Positions 7,374 to 14,484 of a stretch of 64,000 bases of DNA are shown in pieces. The stretch is from the IMG/VR virus record IMGVR_UViG_3300025012_000031, positions 62,001-126,000 of that record; one strand, written 5' to 3'. The notes beneath the pieces were generated by a model, which worked only from the letters and a program-made list of their open reading frames with translations, was not told the origin of the DNA and did not search any database. A program made the translations under genes and the position numbers. The DNA comes from a virus. Each line of letters begins with the position of its first letter. The first letter of the stretch is position 1.

Positions 7374-7449
7374 TGGTACCGACGGTAGGATTCGAACCTA
7401 CGACCTTGGAGGTAGAAGCTCCCTGCTCTGTCCACTGGGCTACGACGGC
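7374..7449 (-). tRNA. tRNA-Arg(TCT)
   Basis: Complete cloverleaf, anticodon TCT, encoded CCA. Confidence 0.84.
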
Positions 7450-7459
7450 ATATGTAACT

Positions 7460-7795
7460 TTAATTTAATCTTGAATTGATATGAGTGACTGTCCCTAGTG
7501 TAGGATGTGTATACTCCGTGGTCCTATGATTGATTCGAGCAATCTCTTTTGTTCCGCGTGTTCCCTCCTTGAATCCTATCGTTTTCATAATATACGGGAC
7601 TTTATTGTCATCGCCGCCGGTGAATGTTCCAACAGTACGATCAGACGTGTCCAAGTATACACCGTGTCCTAATTTGAACTTAACAGGATCAAAAGAATCG
7701 CGCTTCAAATCTAATCCAACAAGATAATCCGACAGAGCCTTTTGTGTTGGCGCTGCTTCATTCAAAACTCTAACGATCTTATCAAAGTTATTCAT
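7460..7795 (-). CDS. putative capsid-targeted internal head protein
   Basis: 111 aa. MNNFDKIVRVLNE|AAPTQ: NNFDK tag and protease-type site. The mature part shows no known fold; it has a HGVYLDTSDRTVGTFTGG stretch near residues 45-62. AAGGAGATC precedes the ATG. Flanked by tRNA-Arg genes on both sides. Confidence 0.72.
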   Translation of the reverse strand: MNNFDKIVRVLNEAAPTQKALSDYLVGLDLKRDSFDPVKFKLGHGVYLDTSDRTVGTFTGGDDNKVPYIMKTIGFKEGTRGTKEIARINHRTTEYTHPTLGTVTHINSRLN

Positions 7796-7818
7796 GTATG
7801 ATCTCCTTGTTAAATTGT

Positions 7819-7890
7819 TGGTGCCCCACGATTGAGTCGAACAATCTCTTCCTGGTTCGAAGCCAAGAGTCCGGTTCCGCCGGGTCGGGC
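7819..7890 (-). tRNA. tRNA-Arg(TCG)
   Basis: Complete cloverleaf, anticodon TCG, encoded CCA. Confidence 0.82.
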
Positions 7891-7911
7891 ATATGTTTTA
7901 TTTATCAGCGG

Positions 7912-7983
7912 TCCCCTCGGGAGGAGTCGAGCCTCTCACGACCAGCGTTCGTAGCACCGGCGCCGCAGTCCCACGGCGAGGGG
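7912..7983 (-). tRNA. tRNA-Arg(ACG)
   Basis: GC-rich cloverleaf with acceptor CCCCTCG/CGAGGGG, anticodon stem with two G-U pairs and anticodon ACG. Base composition differs from the neighbours, which may point to separate acquisition. CCA not encoded. Confidence 0.72.
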
Positions 7984-7990
7984 ATAATCA

Positions 7991-8173
7991 TTAATCAAAG
8001 AATGTGGTCTTTTTGTCTTTTCTTTGTCTGACCGTTGAGCCGCAGTGCGGACATTTACTTCCAACTTGAACGAGATCTAGGTCACAGTTCATACACCAAA
8101 ACTGAAATGCCTTTGAGGGGTTGCGAGCTTTTTCTCTGTTCGTTGGTCTGTAAGAAACATCTTCGACTTCCAT
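7991..8173 (-). CDS. mini zinc-ribbon protein
   Basis: 60 aa. C27-x2-C30 and CPHCG (about 41-45) form a zinc ribbon; the N-terminus is basic. It starts directly after the stop of 8174-8548. No specific function can be read. Confidence 0.65.
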   Translation of the reverse strand: MEVEDVSYRPTNREKARNPSKAFQFWCMNCDLDLVQVGSKCPHCGSTVRQRKDKKTTFFD

Positions 8174-8548
8174 TCATTTCCCTTTATAAAATGCAACCTT
8201 ACCAAAAACCTTAACAGCACGATAGTAATTACGAGCAATCTCTAACCGAGTCAGGCGTAAGAATTTCGGATTGAACCAGGGTTTCTTGTTGATGATGTTT
8301 TTCATATTCAAATAGAAGACAACATCAGCATACTTTTTATCTTTGTCAGTTATGCCTTCCCTATACATCCAATCATGGATTTTACAGGCATCTTTAACAC
8401 TAAGAAAAAGAATTCTATCGGGAACTATATCAACTTTCCAACCGTTGGGTCCGCAACCGGCACTAACGATCTTTCTTACTTCTTCGCTTGCATTCCAATA
8501 ATTATCTGAAGCAATAATACCGAGTTGTTTAAGTTTTGTATCTGTCAA
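8174..8548 (-). CDS. phage protein with PLA2-like C-x-x-HDW-Y motif
   Basis: 124 aa. GCGPNGWK (about residues 31-38) and ACKIHDWMY (about 54-62) recall the Cys-x2-His-Asp centre of phospholipase A2-type folds, and an Asp follows at about 74 (YADVVF). Phages often carry such uncharacterised proteins; lipase activity is unproven. It has an AAGGAG-like site and sits in a run of small genes. Confidence 0.62.
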   Translation of the reverse strand: MTDTKLKQLGIIASDNYWNASEEVRKIVSAGCGPNGWKVDIVPDRILFLSVKDACKIHDWMYREGITDKDKKYADVVFYLNMKNIINKKPWFNPKFLRLTRLEIARNYYRAVKVFGKVAFYKGK

Positions 8549-8562
8549 AGGAGATTCCTAAT

Positions 8563-8829
8563 TTACTTTTTATGAATCGGGTTGTCACAATCTCCACAAT
8601 GTACATAAACGAATTGGGCACTTGCATCAGAGAATTTTTTATCACAACTGGCTATGTATTTACATTTACCGATGGTGACGATTTCCCATGTTTTACCTTT
8701 TGATTTATCAACATACTTTTGGTAGTCTTTGATGTTGTTTGTGGCATTGTTCTTTGTATTATAAAGTTCTGATACCCAAACTATAACCAATGCCAACACT
8801 ATAAACCAAAATATGTTTTTCTTGCTCAT
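8563..8829 (-). CDS. small membrane-anchored Cys-rich protein
   Basis: 88 aa. One N-terminal membrane segment (residues 6-20), then a soluble domain with four Cys (C53, C60, C79, C82) that could form disulfides or a zinc site. Likely inner-membrane anchored with the domain outside; no family recognised. Confidence 0.62.
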   Translation of the reverse strand: MSKKNIFWFIVLALVIVWVSELYNTKNNATNNIKDYQKYVDKSKGKTWEIVTIGKCKYIASCDKKFSDASAQFVYVHCGDCDNPIHKK

Positions 8830-8849
8830 TGATTACCTCATTCATTAGT

Positions 8850-8928
8850 TGGTAGGCCAGGTGGGAGTCGAACCCACAAAAACATCTGCTTTTGAAACAG
8901 ACCGCAATACCAGTTAGCGTACTGACCC
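8850..8928 (-). tRNA. tRNA with Leu anticodon CAA on a short-variable-loop scaffold
   Basis: Loop TTCAAAA gives CAA. The variable loop is 7 nt, unlike the long arm of bacterial tRNA-Leu. CCA encoded. Isotype should be checked by covariance scoring. Confidence 0.68.
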
Positions 8929-9069
8929 ATGTTTAATTTTCACATAACGAACGTCTGGTTTAGTCTGTTTACATTTATCACAAGTTAATGTTCCGTCCCA
9001 ATTATCATAAAGGGACATTTCTTTAAAGGTTCCACCACAAGAACATTTCTCGTTTAATTTTACATTCAT
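8914..9069 (-). CDS. mini zinc-ribbon protein
   Basis: 51 aa from ATG 9069 with AAGGAG 8 nt upstream. CSCGG and C-x2-C (about residues 30-33) form a zinc ribbon. Its stop lies 15 bp inside the tRNA 8850-8928, so the mature tRNA and the full message cannot come from the same RNA molecule. Confidence 0.65.
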   Translation of the reverse strand: MNVKLNEKCSCGGTFKEMSLYDNWDGTLTCDKCKQTKPDVRYVKIKHGSVR

Positions 9070-9082
9070 TCGTTTTTCTCCT

Positions 9083-9130
9083 TGGTAGCCACAGAGGGAT
9101 TCGAACCCATCACTGTCTGGCTTCTTATGA
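9083..9130 (-). pseudogene. tRNA 3' fragment
   Basis: Minus-strand anticodon-loop remains (CATAAG), anticodon 3' strand, T arm and acceptor TGTGGCT with encoded CCA. Its acceptor can pair 7 bp with GGCCACA in the 5' fragment near 9770, on the other side of a tRNA and a HEG: a tRNA gene apparently split near the anticodon. Confidence 0.65.
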
Positions 9131-9131
9131 G

Positions 9132-9206
9132 TGCGCCACCCGGGGGTCGAACCCGGAAGCAGCTGATTCTAAGTCAGCTAGGTATGCCAATTCCCTTCAG
9201 CGGCGC
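9132..9206 (-). tRNA. tRNA with Leu anticodon TAG, short variable loop
   Basis: GCTGA/TCAGC anticodon stem, loop CTTAGAA, anticodon TAG. The variable loop is only 5 nt. The HNH HEG ends 33 bp inside it. Confidence 0.72.
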
Positions 9207-9698
9207 ATTTTTCTTTCTTCTAAACGTTGGTGTCTGTGAATGACAATTCGGACACAATATCCTCAAATTAAGTTTAGAATTGTCTTTGTTATTACCGTTT
9301 ATGTGATCTAATTCAAAAGATATCGGTTTTCCGTTCCAATCGCTAATACCACACCAAAGACAAGAATTATTCTGTTCTTCAAGAATAATTCGTCTTTTTA
9401 TTGCTTCTGAAAAATCTTCAAATTTACCAAAATTAATTTTTCGTTGTAAATTTTCTGATTTTTTATTTTTTGCTTTTTTACGATCTTCTATGGTAAAAAT
9501 TTTCCGCCTTTTATCAAAGCCTTTCTTAAAAGGACAACCACCGGAAGCAGATTGACGGCCCTTCAATTTTTCGCTGACGCGTTGATTAATTTCTTCTCTT
9601 TTGTTTTTAGTAGAAAATCCACGGGCACATATTGACGAACAGAATCTACCAGACCCATAAAGACCATCATGATCCTTATTACAGTTTTCACAAATCAT
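9174..9698 (-). CDS. HNH homing endonuclease
   Basis: 174 aa. N-terminal zinc finger C3-x2-C6...C20-x3-C24, basic middle, then an HNH core: CLWCG (about 113-117), FELDHINGNNKDN (about 128-140) and LRILCPNCHSQ (about 145-155), with catalytic His in LDHINGN. The last ten codons are read from tRNA-Leu(TAG). TATAAATA (9733-9740) and a long hairpin covering the ribosome site lie upstream. Confidence 0.82.
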   Translation of the reverse strand: MICENCNKDHDGLYGSGRFCSSICARGFSTKNKREEINQRVSEKLKGRQSASGGCPFKKGFDKRRKIFTIEDRKKAKNKKSENLQRKINFGKFEDFSEAIKRRIILEEQNNSCLWCGISDWNGKPISFELDHINGNNKDNSKLNLRILCPNCHSQTPTFRRKKNAPLKGIGIPS

Positions 9699-9702
9699 TT
9701 TT

Positions 9703-9752
9703 GAACTCCCAGAATATATTTTTATTTTATTTTATTTATATTCTGTGGGTTC
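9703..9752 (-). promoter_or_regulatory. late promoter plus RBS-covering hairpin
   Basis: TATAAATA on the minus strand (9733-9740). Arms 9703-9718 and 9737-9752 pair over about 13 of 16 positions and cover the GGGAG ribosome site of the HNH HEG. Confidence 0.65.
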
Positions 9753-9778
9753 AATCTGCCGTAGTTGGGCTATGTGGC
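9744..9778 (-). pseudogene. tRNA 5' fragment
   Basis: The minus strand reads acceptor GGCCACA, TA, then a GCCC-started D arm similar to tRNA-Leu(TAA) at 10127, and breaks near the anticodon stem at the HEG boundary. The acceptor matches the 3' fragment at 9083-9130. Confidence 0.6.
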
Positions 9779-9788
9779 CATACTTTTA

Positions 9789-10094
9789 CTATGTGATGCT
9801 ACAATTAGAGACTTCCCAATTGCAAAACGGATTCTCAATACAACGTCGAACCTTCTTCATGAGAATTCCAACCTTATCAACAGCATCTCCAAATCGAACG
9901 ATTGTGTCAGGACGATATAGTTGTCCGTTAACGAATAACGGAATCTTTTCAAATTCATCATTCGTCATTTCATCAAATGACGGTTCAATTTGAATGTGTT
10001 CGTTCTTTATCTCGGAAATGATTTCGCCTTCTGTTGCAATATGCTCAAAGTATCTGGCATTTGCTCTGTAGTAAAATCTTTCAAGTGATGTCAT
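9789..10094 (-). CDS. hypothetical protein
   Basis: 101 aa, mixed alpha/beta, acidic middle (EPSFDEMTNDEFEKI), C-terminus with two Cys. GGAG lies about 10 nt before the ATG. No family recognised. It lies between the broken tRNA and tRNA-Leu(TAA). Confidence 0.6.
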   Translation of the reverse strand: MTSLERFYYRANARYFEHIATEGEIISEIKNEHIQIEPSFDEMTNDEFEKIPLFVNGQLYRPDTIVRFGDAVDKVGILMKKVRRCIENPFCNWEVSNCSIT

Positions 10095-10126
10095 TTAATT
10101 TCACTCCATTTATAATTGTTTGTGAG

Positions 10127-10203
10127 TACCCGCAGGGAGATTCGAACTCACCACTTAGTAGGTCTTAAATCTACTGCCTCTGCCTTAGTTGGGCTATGCG
10201 GGC
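10127..10203 (-). tRNA. tRNA with Leu anticodon TAA, short variable loop
   Basis: Acceptor GCCCGCA/TGCGGGT, D arm GCCC...GGC, loop TTTAAGA gives TAA; variable loop of 6 nt. CCA not encoded. Confidence 0.72.
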
Positions 10204-10213
10204 AAAATATTTG

Positions 10214-10246
10214 TGGAGCTGGCCGGGGTCGAACCGGCACTCTTAC
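10214..10246 (-). pseudogene. tRNA 3' fragment
   Basis: T arm GCCGG/CCGGC with acceptor 3' strand and CCA-like end, preceded by GGTAAGAGT; the 5' half is missing. It abuts the stop of the HEG 10243-10911. Confidence 0.6.
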
Positions 10247-10911
10247 CAATTTTCTATTTTAATTTTTAGTTCTTCCAAAGACAAAGAACACTTCATATTC
10301 TTTTTCATATTATCAGTGTGTGGCATCAAGATACAATTTGCGGGATGCGCTATGATCTCTGGAGAAATATCATTATTCCAACCGAACTTTATTGAAATAG
10401 CATGATCTCTTGAAATACCGTTCGGATTATCACCGCGATTCTTTGCTTTATACCAACCATGAACACCGATTAGACCAAAATCAAATTTATCAGGAAAATC
10501 ATTTAAAGAAAACTTGAATTGACAATCACGGCGATAATTCTTATAATCATCGCCTAAACATTTCTTCGCTCTTCTTTTGCCCCTCATAATGTTTGATAAT
10601 TTTATAGCGCTACTTGCTATAGATGGGTGATCTTTTTTCTGTTTTCCTTTATTCCAGATCGGAACATTATTTGGATTCAGATTATGTTGATTCCCAATAT
10701 CGGTATGCGATCTCCAATAATGAAAACTAATACCCATCTTTGGTCTTAACTTATTACAAATGGGACACTTATAGAGATCGCCAATCTGTTCAAACATGCT
10801 TAATGAAATCTGGTGATCTTTTTTATTACCGCATGAAATATTGTGACGGGCGATATTATTACTAGTAAAGTTCTTTAAACATTTTTCACATGTGATTTTG
10901 GTTCGATTCAT
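10243..10911 (-). CDS. HNH-like homing endonuclease
   Basis: 222 aa. Two N-terminal zinc-finger-like units (C9-x2-C12...H23...C27 and CPICNK near 51), a middle with NxGKxxxDHPSI, then an HNH-type centre: GISRDHAISIKFGWNND (about 167-183) and HPANCILMPHTDNMKKN (about 190-206). This matches the SRDHxxS / HPANCxLM pattern of phage HEGs. TATAAATA (10930-10937) and an AAATAT/ATATTT stem around the ribosome site precede it. Confidence 0.75.
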   Translation of the reverse strand: MNRTKITCEKCLKNFTSNNIARHNISCGNKKDHQISLSMFEQIGDLYKCPICNKLRPKMGISFHYWRSHTDIGNQHNLNPNNVPIWNKGKQKKDHPSIASSAIKLSNIMRGKRRAKKCLGDDYKNYRRDCQFKFSLNDFPDKFDFGLIGVHGWYKAKNRGDNPNGISRDHAISIKFGWNNDISPEIIAHPANCILMPHTDNMKKNMKCSLSLEELKIKIENW

Positions 10912-10913
10912 AA

Positions 10914-10963
10914 AATATCCTTTTTAGAATATTTATAAATGCTCTACCAAAATCACTATAATT
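10914..10963 (-). promoter_or_regulatory. late promoter, hairpin and tRNA D-arm remnant
   Basis: TATAAATA on the minus strand (10930-10937), a 6-bp stem around AAAGGA, and TTGGTAGAGCA (about 10939-10949) fused to the promoter, which looks like the D arm of a lost tRNA. Confidence 0.55.
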
Positions 10964-10972
10964 TTGTTTTTG

Positions 10973-11046
10973 TGGACCGAGAGGGAATCGAACCCTTCAA
11001 GTCAGGAAGCGTGCAAGGCCACCCCGTAACCCCATTACTTCAGCCC
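10973..11046 (-). tRNA. tRNA-Ala(TGC)
   Basis: Acceptor GGGCTGA/TCGGTCC, D stem GTAA/TTAC, loop CTTGCAC gives TGC. The anticodon stem is weak (one T-T). Confidence 0.6.
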
Positions 11047-11117
11047 ATCTAAAAATATTATTTATTGTTTTGGGTTTGTTCAGCTTTCGACGGCATATCA
11101 GAATCAGAACGAATTCA

Positions 11118-11489
11118 TTAACTTAATAATCGATCCTGCTTCACCACTGAACGTGAGTCGCGATTTGGTGTAACATCAATTCTTGGCATTACGCTCAGGT
11201 CACAATAATCTCGATTCTCATAATTATGTTTGTCCCAGTCAAAAGCATAAGCTTTTCTACCATGTGGTTTCTGTTGTCCAACATCCCACCAAACTCTCCA
11301 ACGGACGGCACCCGAGGCCTCAAAAACAGCAAAAGCTAAATCATCCGATGAAGCAGCATCAGAAGTCCACGGCACTGCGATCAAATCATAGTCTCTTGAA
11401 AGACTTCCGTGTACACCGATTGCATATCCAAGCGCTCTTGCTGCTTCTCTAATCTTTGGAAGCAGTTCGAGGAAACCTTCTTTTGTCAT
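11118..11489 (-). CDS. nucleotidyltransferase-like phage protein
   Basis: 123 aa from ATG 11489 (AAGGA upstream); a longer frame lacks a ribosome site. GVHGSLSRDYDLIAVPWT (about residues 26-43) resembles the G-S...D-x-D signature of small nucleotidyltransferase-fold proteins found in phages. A later YAFDWDKHNY stretch is typical of the same phage family. Activity and substrate are unknown. Confidence 0.6.
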   Translation of the reverse strand: MTKEGFLELLPKIREAARALGYAIGVHGSLSRDYDLIAVPWTSDAASSDDLAFAVFEASGAVRWRVWWDVGQQKPHGRKAYAFDWDKHNYENRDYCDLSVMPRIDVTPNRDSRSVVKQDRLLS

Positions 11490-11648
11490 ATCATTCCTTA
11501 GCGGTGTTGGGCTTGATACCAACTCTCTTTCGTTCAAGAAAGACTACCTTCAGTTACTGAACCATCCAGCGGCATTATCCGGTTGAGGTCATTTCCAGAA
11601 GCTATCTCATGTGTCCATCCACATCGACCGCTTTTTTGTTATAGTGAG

Positions 11649-11720
11649 TCTCCAGGGCAGGAATCGAACCTGCATTTCCCGGGTAGGAGCCGAGCGCTCT
11701 GTCCATTGAGTTACAAGGAG
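11649..11720 (-). tRNA. tRNA-Arg(CCT)
   Basis: T arm perfect, anticodon CCT; two mismatches in the lower acceptor stem. Confidence 0.75.
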
Positions 11721-11727
11721 ATGTTTT

Positions 11728-11799
11728 TGGCCACCGCGCTGGGAGTCGAACCCAGTCAATCAGATTCAGAGTCTGATCAGAAGGCCACTTCACGCGGCA
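11728..11799 (-). tRNA. tRNA-Gln(CTG)
   Basis: Complete cloverleaf, TCAGA/TCTGA anticodon stem, anticodon CTG, encoded CCA. The gene 11777-11995 ends inside it. Confidence 0.85.
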
Positions 11800-11995
11800 A
11801 TGTTTTATGCATTTCATACCGACGAAACATCGAAATAATCATCTCTTCTGTCCAAAACACTGGAAATAGATAATCTTTCTTTGGTTGGATATTTGATCTT
11901 TTGACCTTGGGGCCGCTGTACTTGATGTAACCATAATCTTTAACAAATTCGTCCCACAACTTGAGCTGCATAATCTTTTCGAGTTCAGAAGTCAT
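11777..11995 (-). CDS. hypothetical protein
   Basis: 72 aa, aromatic-rich. The last seven codons are read from tRNA-Gln(CTG). The start overlaps the stop of 11995-12156 (TAATG), so the two are translationally coupled. No family recognised. Confidence 0.58.
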   Translation of the reverse strand: MTSELEKIMQLKLWDEFVKDYGYIKYSGPKVKRSNIQPKKDYLFPVFWTEEMIISMFRRYEMHKTLPREVAF

Positions 11996-12156
11996 TATTC
12001 ATCCCTCCGTTTTGCGCACCTGATATCAGAAGCAAGATTCATTATCTCATTGGTGATCGGTTCAGAAATATCTTTAAGATTCTTTGAAACAGCTTCTTCT
12101 AACTCTAATTTCGATGCTATAATTTGTAAACGGATTCTAAGTTCTCTGGTGTTCAT
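11995..12156 (-). CDS. hypothetical helical protein
   Basis: 53 aa from ATG 12156. Nearly all amphipathic helix (KLELEEAVSKNLKDI), basic end. Coupled to 11777-11995 by TAATG. Confidence 0.58.
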   Translation of the reverse strand: MNTRELRIRLQIIASKLELEEAVSKNLKDISEPITNEIMNLASDIRCAKRRDE

Positions 12157-12160
12157 TCAT

Positions 12161-12433
12161 TCACCGCCAAATCGGAAAGAGTGTAATGAATTCTGTTATT
12201 ACAATTTTAAGCTCTTCGAGAGCTTTTGGATTAGCGATGATATAAACGACATTCCCGAAAAAGCAACCAATGAAATAGAGAACACCGCCACCCAATGGAA
12301 TTAATGCTTCTATCTCTTCACTCCGACAAACCCAGCCAATGAATATTACAAGGGCAAAAACATGAGTCCAAAGGAAGGCGAAATATCCGAGAAAGGCTCC
12401 GAGGATAAAAAGTATCGTAAAGAAAATATGCAT
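12161..12433 (-). CDS. small integral membrane protein
   Basis: 90 aa with hydrophobic segments at about 2-18, 22-36 and 45-68, so two or three membrane spans. The start overlaps the upstream stop (TAATG). Possibly acts on the host inner membrane; no family recognised. Confidence 0.62.
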   Translation of the reverse strand: MHIFFTILFILGAFLGYFAFLWTHVFALVIFIGWVCRSEEIEALIPLGGGVLYFIGCFFGNVVYIIANPKALEELKIVITEFITLFPIWR

Positions 12434-12606
12434 TATTTCATTCCCATCGGGAACTGGGTTCTGAACCGCATCTCTGTTTCAAGTTCTTTATATTTTCTAC
12501 CGTCTCCCGGTTTTATTCCGCTGATTCGATAACCGTCCTGTGTTACGTAAGAAGCATCACCGTTGACATCAAACTGAACGTTTGGAACATCTCTTCCGTC
12601 TTCCAT
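12433..12606 (-). CDS. hypothetical small protein
   Basis: 57 aa from ATG 12606. Acidic N-terminus, Gly/Asp-rich turns (NGDASY, KPGDGRKYKEL). Coupled to the membrane protein gene by TAATG. Confidence 0.55.
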   Translation of the reverse strand: MEDGRDVPNVQFDVNGDASYVTQDGYRISGIKPGDGRKYKELETEMRFRTQFPMGMK

Positions 12607-12639
12607 GTTTGTTCCTCGCTTTCGTTAATTTAATTTTCG

Positions 12640-12724
12640 TCGCGATGGCGGGACTCGAACCCGCACGCCCTTTCGGACACCAGACTCTCATTCTGGCACG
12701 TTTCCCTAATTACATCACATCGCG
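12640..12724 (-). tRNA. tRNA-Leu(GAG)
   Basis: Class II cloverleaf: acceptor CGCGATG/CATCGCG perfect, GC-rich variable arm, CCAGA/TCTGG anticodon stem, anticodon GAG. Confidence 0.85.
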
Positions 12725-12781
12725 ATACATGACAAGACGCTCAGGGAATACCCCGATACCTTTAGTCCTGCCCTCATTATG

Positions 12782-13288
12782 TTACCAAACACCCAACCTC
12801 ACTAATTCCGCTTCAAGATTTGAAACATTACCCCTGAACACTGAAAGGAATGATGGCATTTTCGGTGTTGTACGAAGTTTCATTTTTGCTTGTGTTGGTG
12901 TTCTATTATCTTTCTTGTTGTTGCAACTAAAGCAGGCTAATACTGTGTTCTCCCATGTTGATTTACCACCTTGTGCTCGTGGGATAATATGGTCAACAGT
13001 AACGTCCTGTCCTTGTAAATCTGACTTGCCGCAGTACTGACATGTATGATCATCTCGTAATGCAACACCCCTTTTTGTCCAAGGAACCTTTGTTTTTGAT
13101 TTTCGGAAAGTTTTAATGATTGTAAGTAAACGAATAACTTTTGGTAAGAAGAAGTTCTTCGCAAGTTGTACATTCGTGTTGACTAGAACCTCGGCTTTGT
13201 CAAGGAAAACAAGACGAACCGCCTCTTTCCAATGAATCTCATTTAGCGGATTCATATCAGCATTTAATACGATGACTGGCTCAAACAT
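12782..13288 (-). CDS. HNH endonuclease
   Basis: 168 aa. The N-terminal region (VLNADMNPLNEIHWKEAVRL) is typical of the HNH family found next to phage packaging or DNA genes. The HNH core is CQYCGKSDLQGQDVTVDHI (C-x2-C ... DHI, about 87-105), then NTVLACFSCNNKK (about 118-130). The His in VDHI is the likely catalytic residue. Unlike the seven HEGs, it has no TATAAATA or covering hairpin, so it may be a resident nuclease. Confidence 0.78.
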   Translation of the reverse strand: MFEPVIVLNADMNPLNEIHWKEAVRLVFLDKAEVLVNTNVQLAKNFFLPKVIRLLTIIKTFRKSKTKVPWTKRGVALRDDHTCQYCGKSDLQGQDVTVDHIIPRAQGGKSTWENTVLACFSCNNKKDNRTPTQAKMKLRTTPKMPSFLSVFRGNVSNLEAELVRLGVW

Positions 13289-13349
13289 AATATCTTCCTT
13301 CCGTTGTTTACTCTATTTATTCATTTTAATTCCTCCTGATATTATTCAG

Positions 13350-13424
13350 AGATCGCGGTGGGAGTCGAACCCACTTTTCAAGCTTGAGAAGCAAGCGGCC
13401 TAACCATTCGTAGACGACGCGATC
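13350..13424 (-). tRNA. tRNA-Glu (CTC or TTC)
   Basis: Acceptor GATCGCG/CGCGATC perfect, T arm perfect. The anticodon hairpin GCTTG-CTTCT-CAAGC pairs with a 5-nt loop; a standard 5/7 register needs either two T-T mismatches (CTC) or loss of U33 (TTC). The GIY-YIG gene ends inside it. Confidence 0.62.
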
Positions 13425-14092
13425 ATTAATCTTACTCTACCCTTTCTAAAACCTTCGGGTATTTTGTTACTATTTTTAATCTTCGTATTTTCTATACCGT
13501 TCGTAATCCACATTGTCCCAAACTGTGAATTACCACTACCCATCTGATGTTTTGAGTTAGTAGCGCCGATCTTTGCTTTTGTAGCATCAGTATGACGTTT
13601 GTTCTTAAATCCAATCTTTCCAATTTCAGAACAATGTTTGATGATCTTTTCTTTAAAAGCAGGATCATTTTTAAATTTATCGGAAAATGCAACAGAACCG
13701 TTCATTGCTCTTGATTTAAAAAATTTTCTGAATTCTGGATCATTCTTTAGTTTTTCTTGAAAGCCTTTCCTTGCCGCCGAGCAATCAGAACCGCCGCCCG
13801 TACCACCAATTTTCAAATTAATACACAACGGCATCTTTAAAAGATCTTCATTGATAATATCTTTCTCTCTCGCTGCTAATGATTTTCTATCAGAAAGATA
13901 TTCAAGAATTTCAAATGAGCAAGCTTCTTTACCGTACTTATTGATGATGTATCTGATTCGTTTTCCTGAACCCATATAACCATCATTGAGATTGTCTGTC
14001 GAATGCATACCAATATAAAATTTACCAGATGCAATATGGGTTGTCTTGTAGATGACGTGGAACTTTCTTCTGTCTGCTCTGTCAGTTTTCAT
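13400..14092 (-). CDS. GIY-YIG homing endonuclease
   Basis: 230 aa from ATG 14092 (GGAGG upstream); the longer frame has no ribosome site. Module: VIYKTTH (about 12-18), KFYIGMHS (about 22-29), YMGSGKRIRYIINKYG (about 36-51), then the catalytic-region REKDIINEDLL and NLKIGGTGGG. C-terminal NUMOD3-like repeats (KIGFKNKRHTDATKAKIG) bind DNA in related HEGs. The last eight codons lie in tRNA-Glu. Confidence 0.84.
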   Translation of the reverse strand: MKTDRADRRKFHVIYKTTHIASGKFYIGMHSTDNLNDGYMGSGKRIRYIINKYGKEACSFEILEYLSDRKSLAAREKDIINEDLLKMPLCINLKIGGTGGGSDCSAARKGFQEKLKNDPEFRKFFKSRAMNGSVAFSDKFKNDPAFKEKIIKHCSEIGKIGFKNKRHTDATKAKIGATNSKHQMGSGNSQFGTMWITNGIENTKIKNSNKIPEGFRKGRVRLMIASSTNG

Positions 14093-14119
14093 AAATACCT
14101 CCGTATAGAAGTATTTATA
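14093..14119 (-). promoter_or_regulatory. late promoter plus RBS-covering hairpin
   Basis: TATAAATA on the minus strand (14112-14119). Stem AAATAC/GTATTT (14093-14098 with 14111-14116) closes over GGAGG of the GIY-YIG gene. Confidence 0.65.
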
Positions 14120-14143
14120 AAAGTATGTCAGAAATGTTAGCGG

Positions 14144-14223
14144 CAAGCGCAGGAAGACTCGAACTCCTAGGTACCGGTTTTGGAGGCCGGCTTGTGTCCC
14201 TTCACAAATTAACCACTGCGCCT
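14144..14223 (-). tRNA. tRNA-Trp(CCA)
   Basis: Cloverleaf with CCGG/CCGG anticodon stem and anticodon CCA; T stem has one mismatch and one G-U. Confidence 0.78.
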
Positions 14224-14238
14224 ATGTTTTAAACTTTG

Positions 14239-14310
14239 TGCAACCGACGGGAGTCGGACCCGCATTGTCTAGGTTGAAAGCCTAGGTTCCTACCGTTAGA
14301 AGACGATTGC
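14239..14310 (-). tRNA. tRNA-Glu(TTC)
   Basis: Cloverleaf, CTAGG/CCTAG anticodon stem, canonical loop, anticodon TTC. Confidence 0.84.
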
Positions 14311-14484
14311 ATGTTATTTGTTGACTCACGTGGAACGATCAAATAATCTTCCTTACACCAATCCACTTCCACATGGATGAGACGGCACAAATTCTCAACT
14401 CCCCGCATCTGGGCGCTGTTTTTCGGTGGAAGACGAGTGCCTAAATTATCTGATAATTCCGCGTCAATCAACAAATGAAGGTGT
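14311..14484. other. tRNA-cluster leader, no convincing gene
   Basis: Lies between the early promoter at 14485 and tRNA-Glu. A minus-strand ORF crosses it, but it continues through the whole tRNA-Glu gene and lacks a ribosome site, so it was not called. Confidence 0.4.

Noticed and set aside
12782-13288. Counting this HNH protein as an eighth homing gene
   Set aside because: It lacks the TATAAATA and covering hairpin, has no neighbouring broken gene, and its family is often resident.
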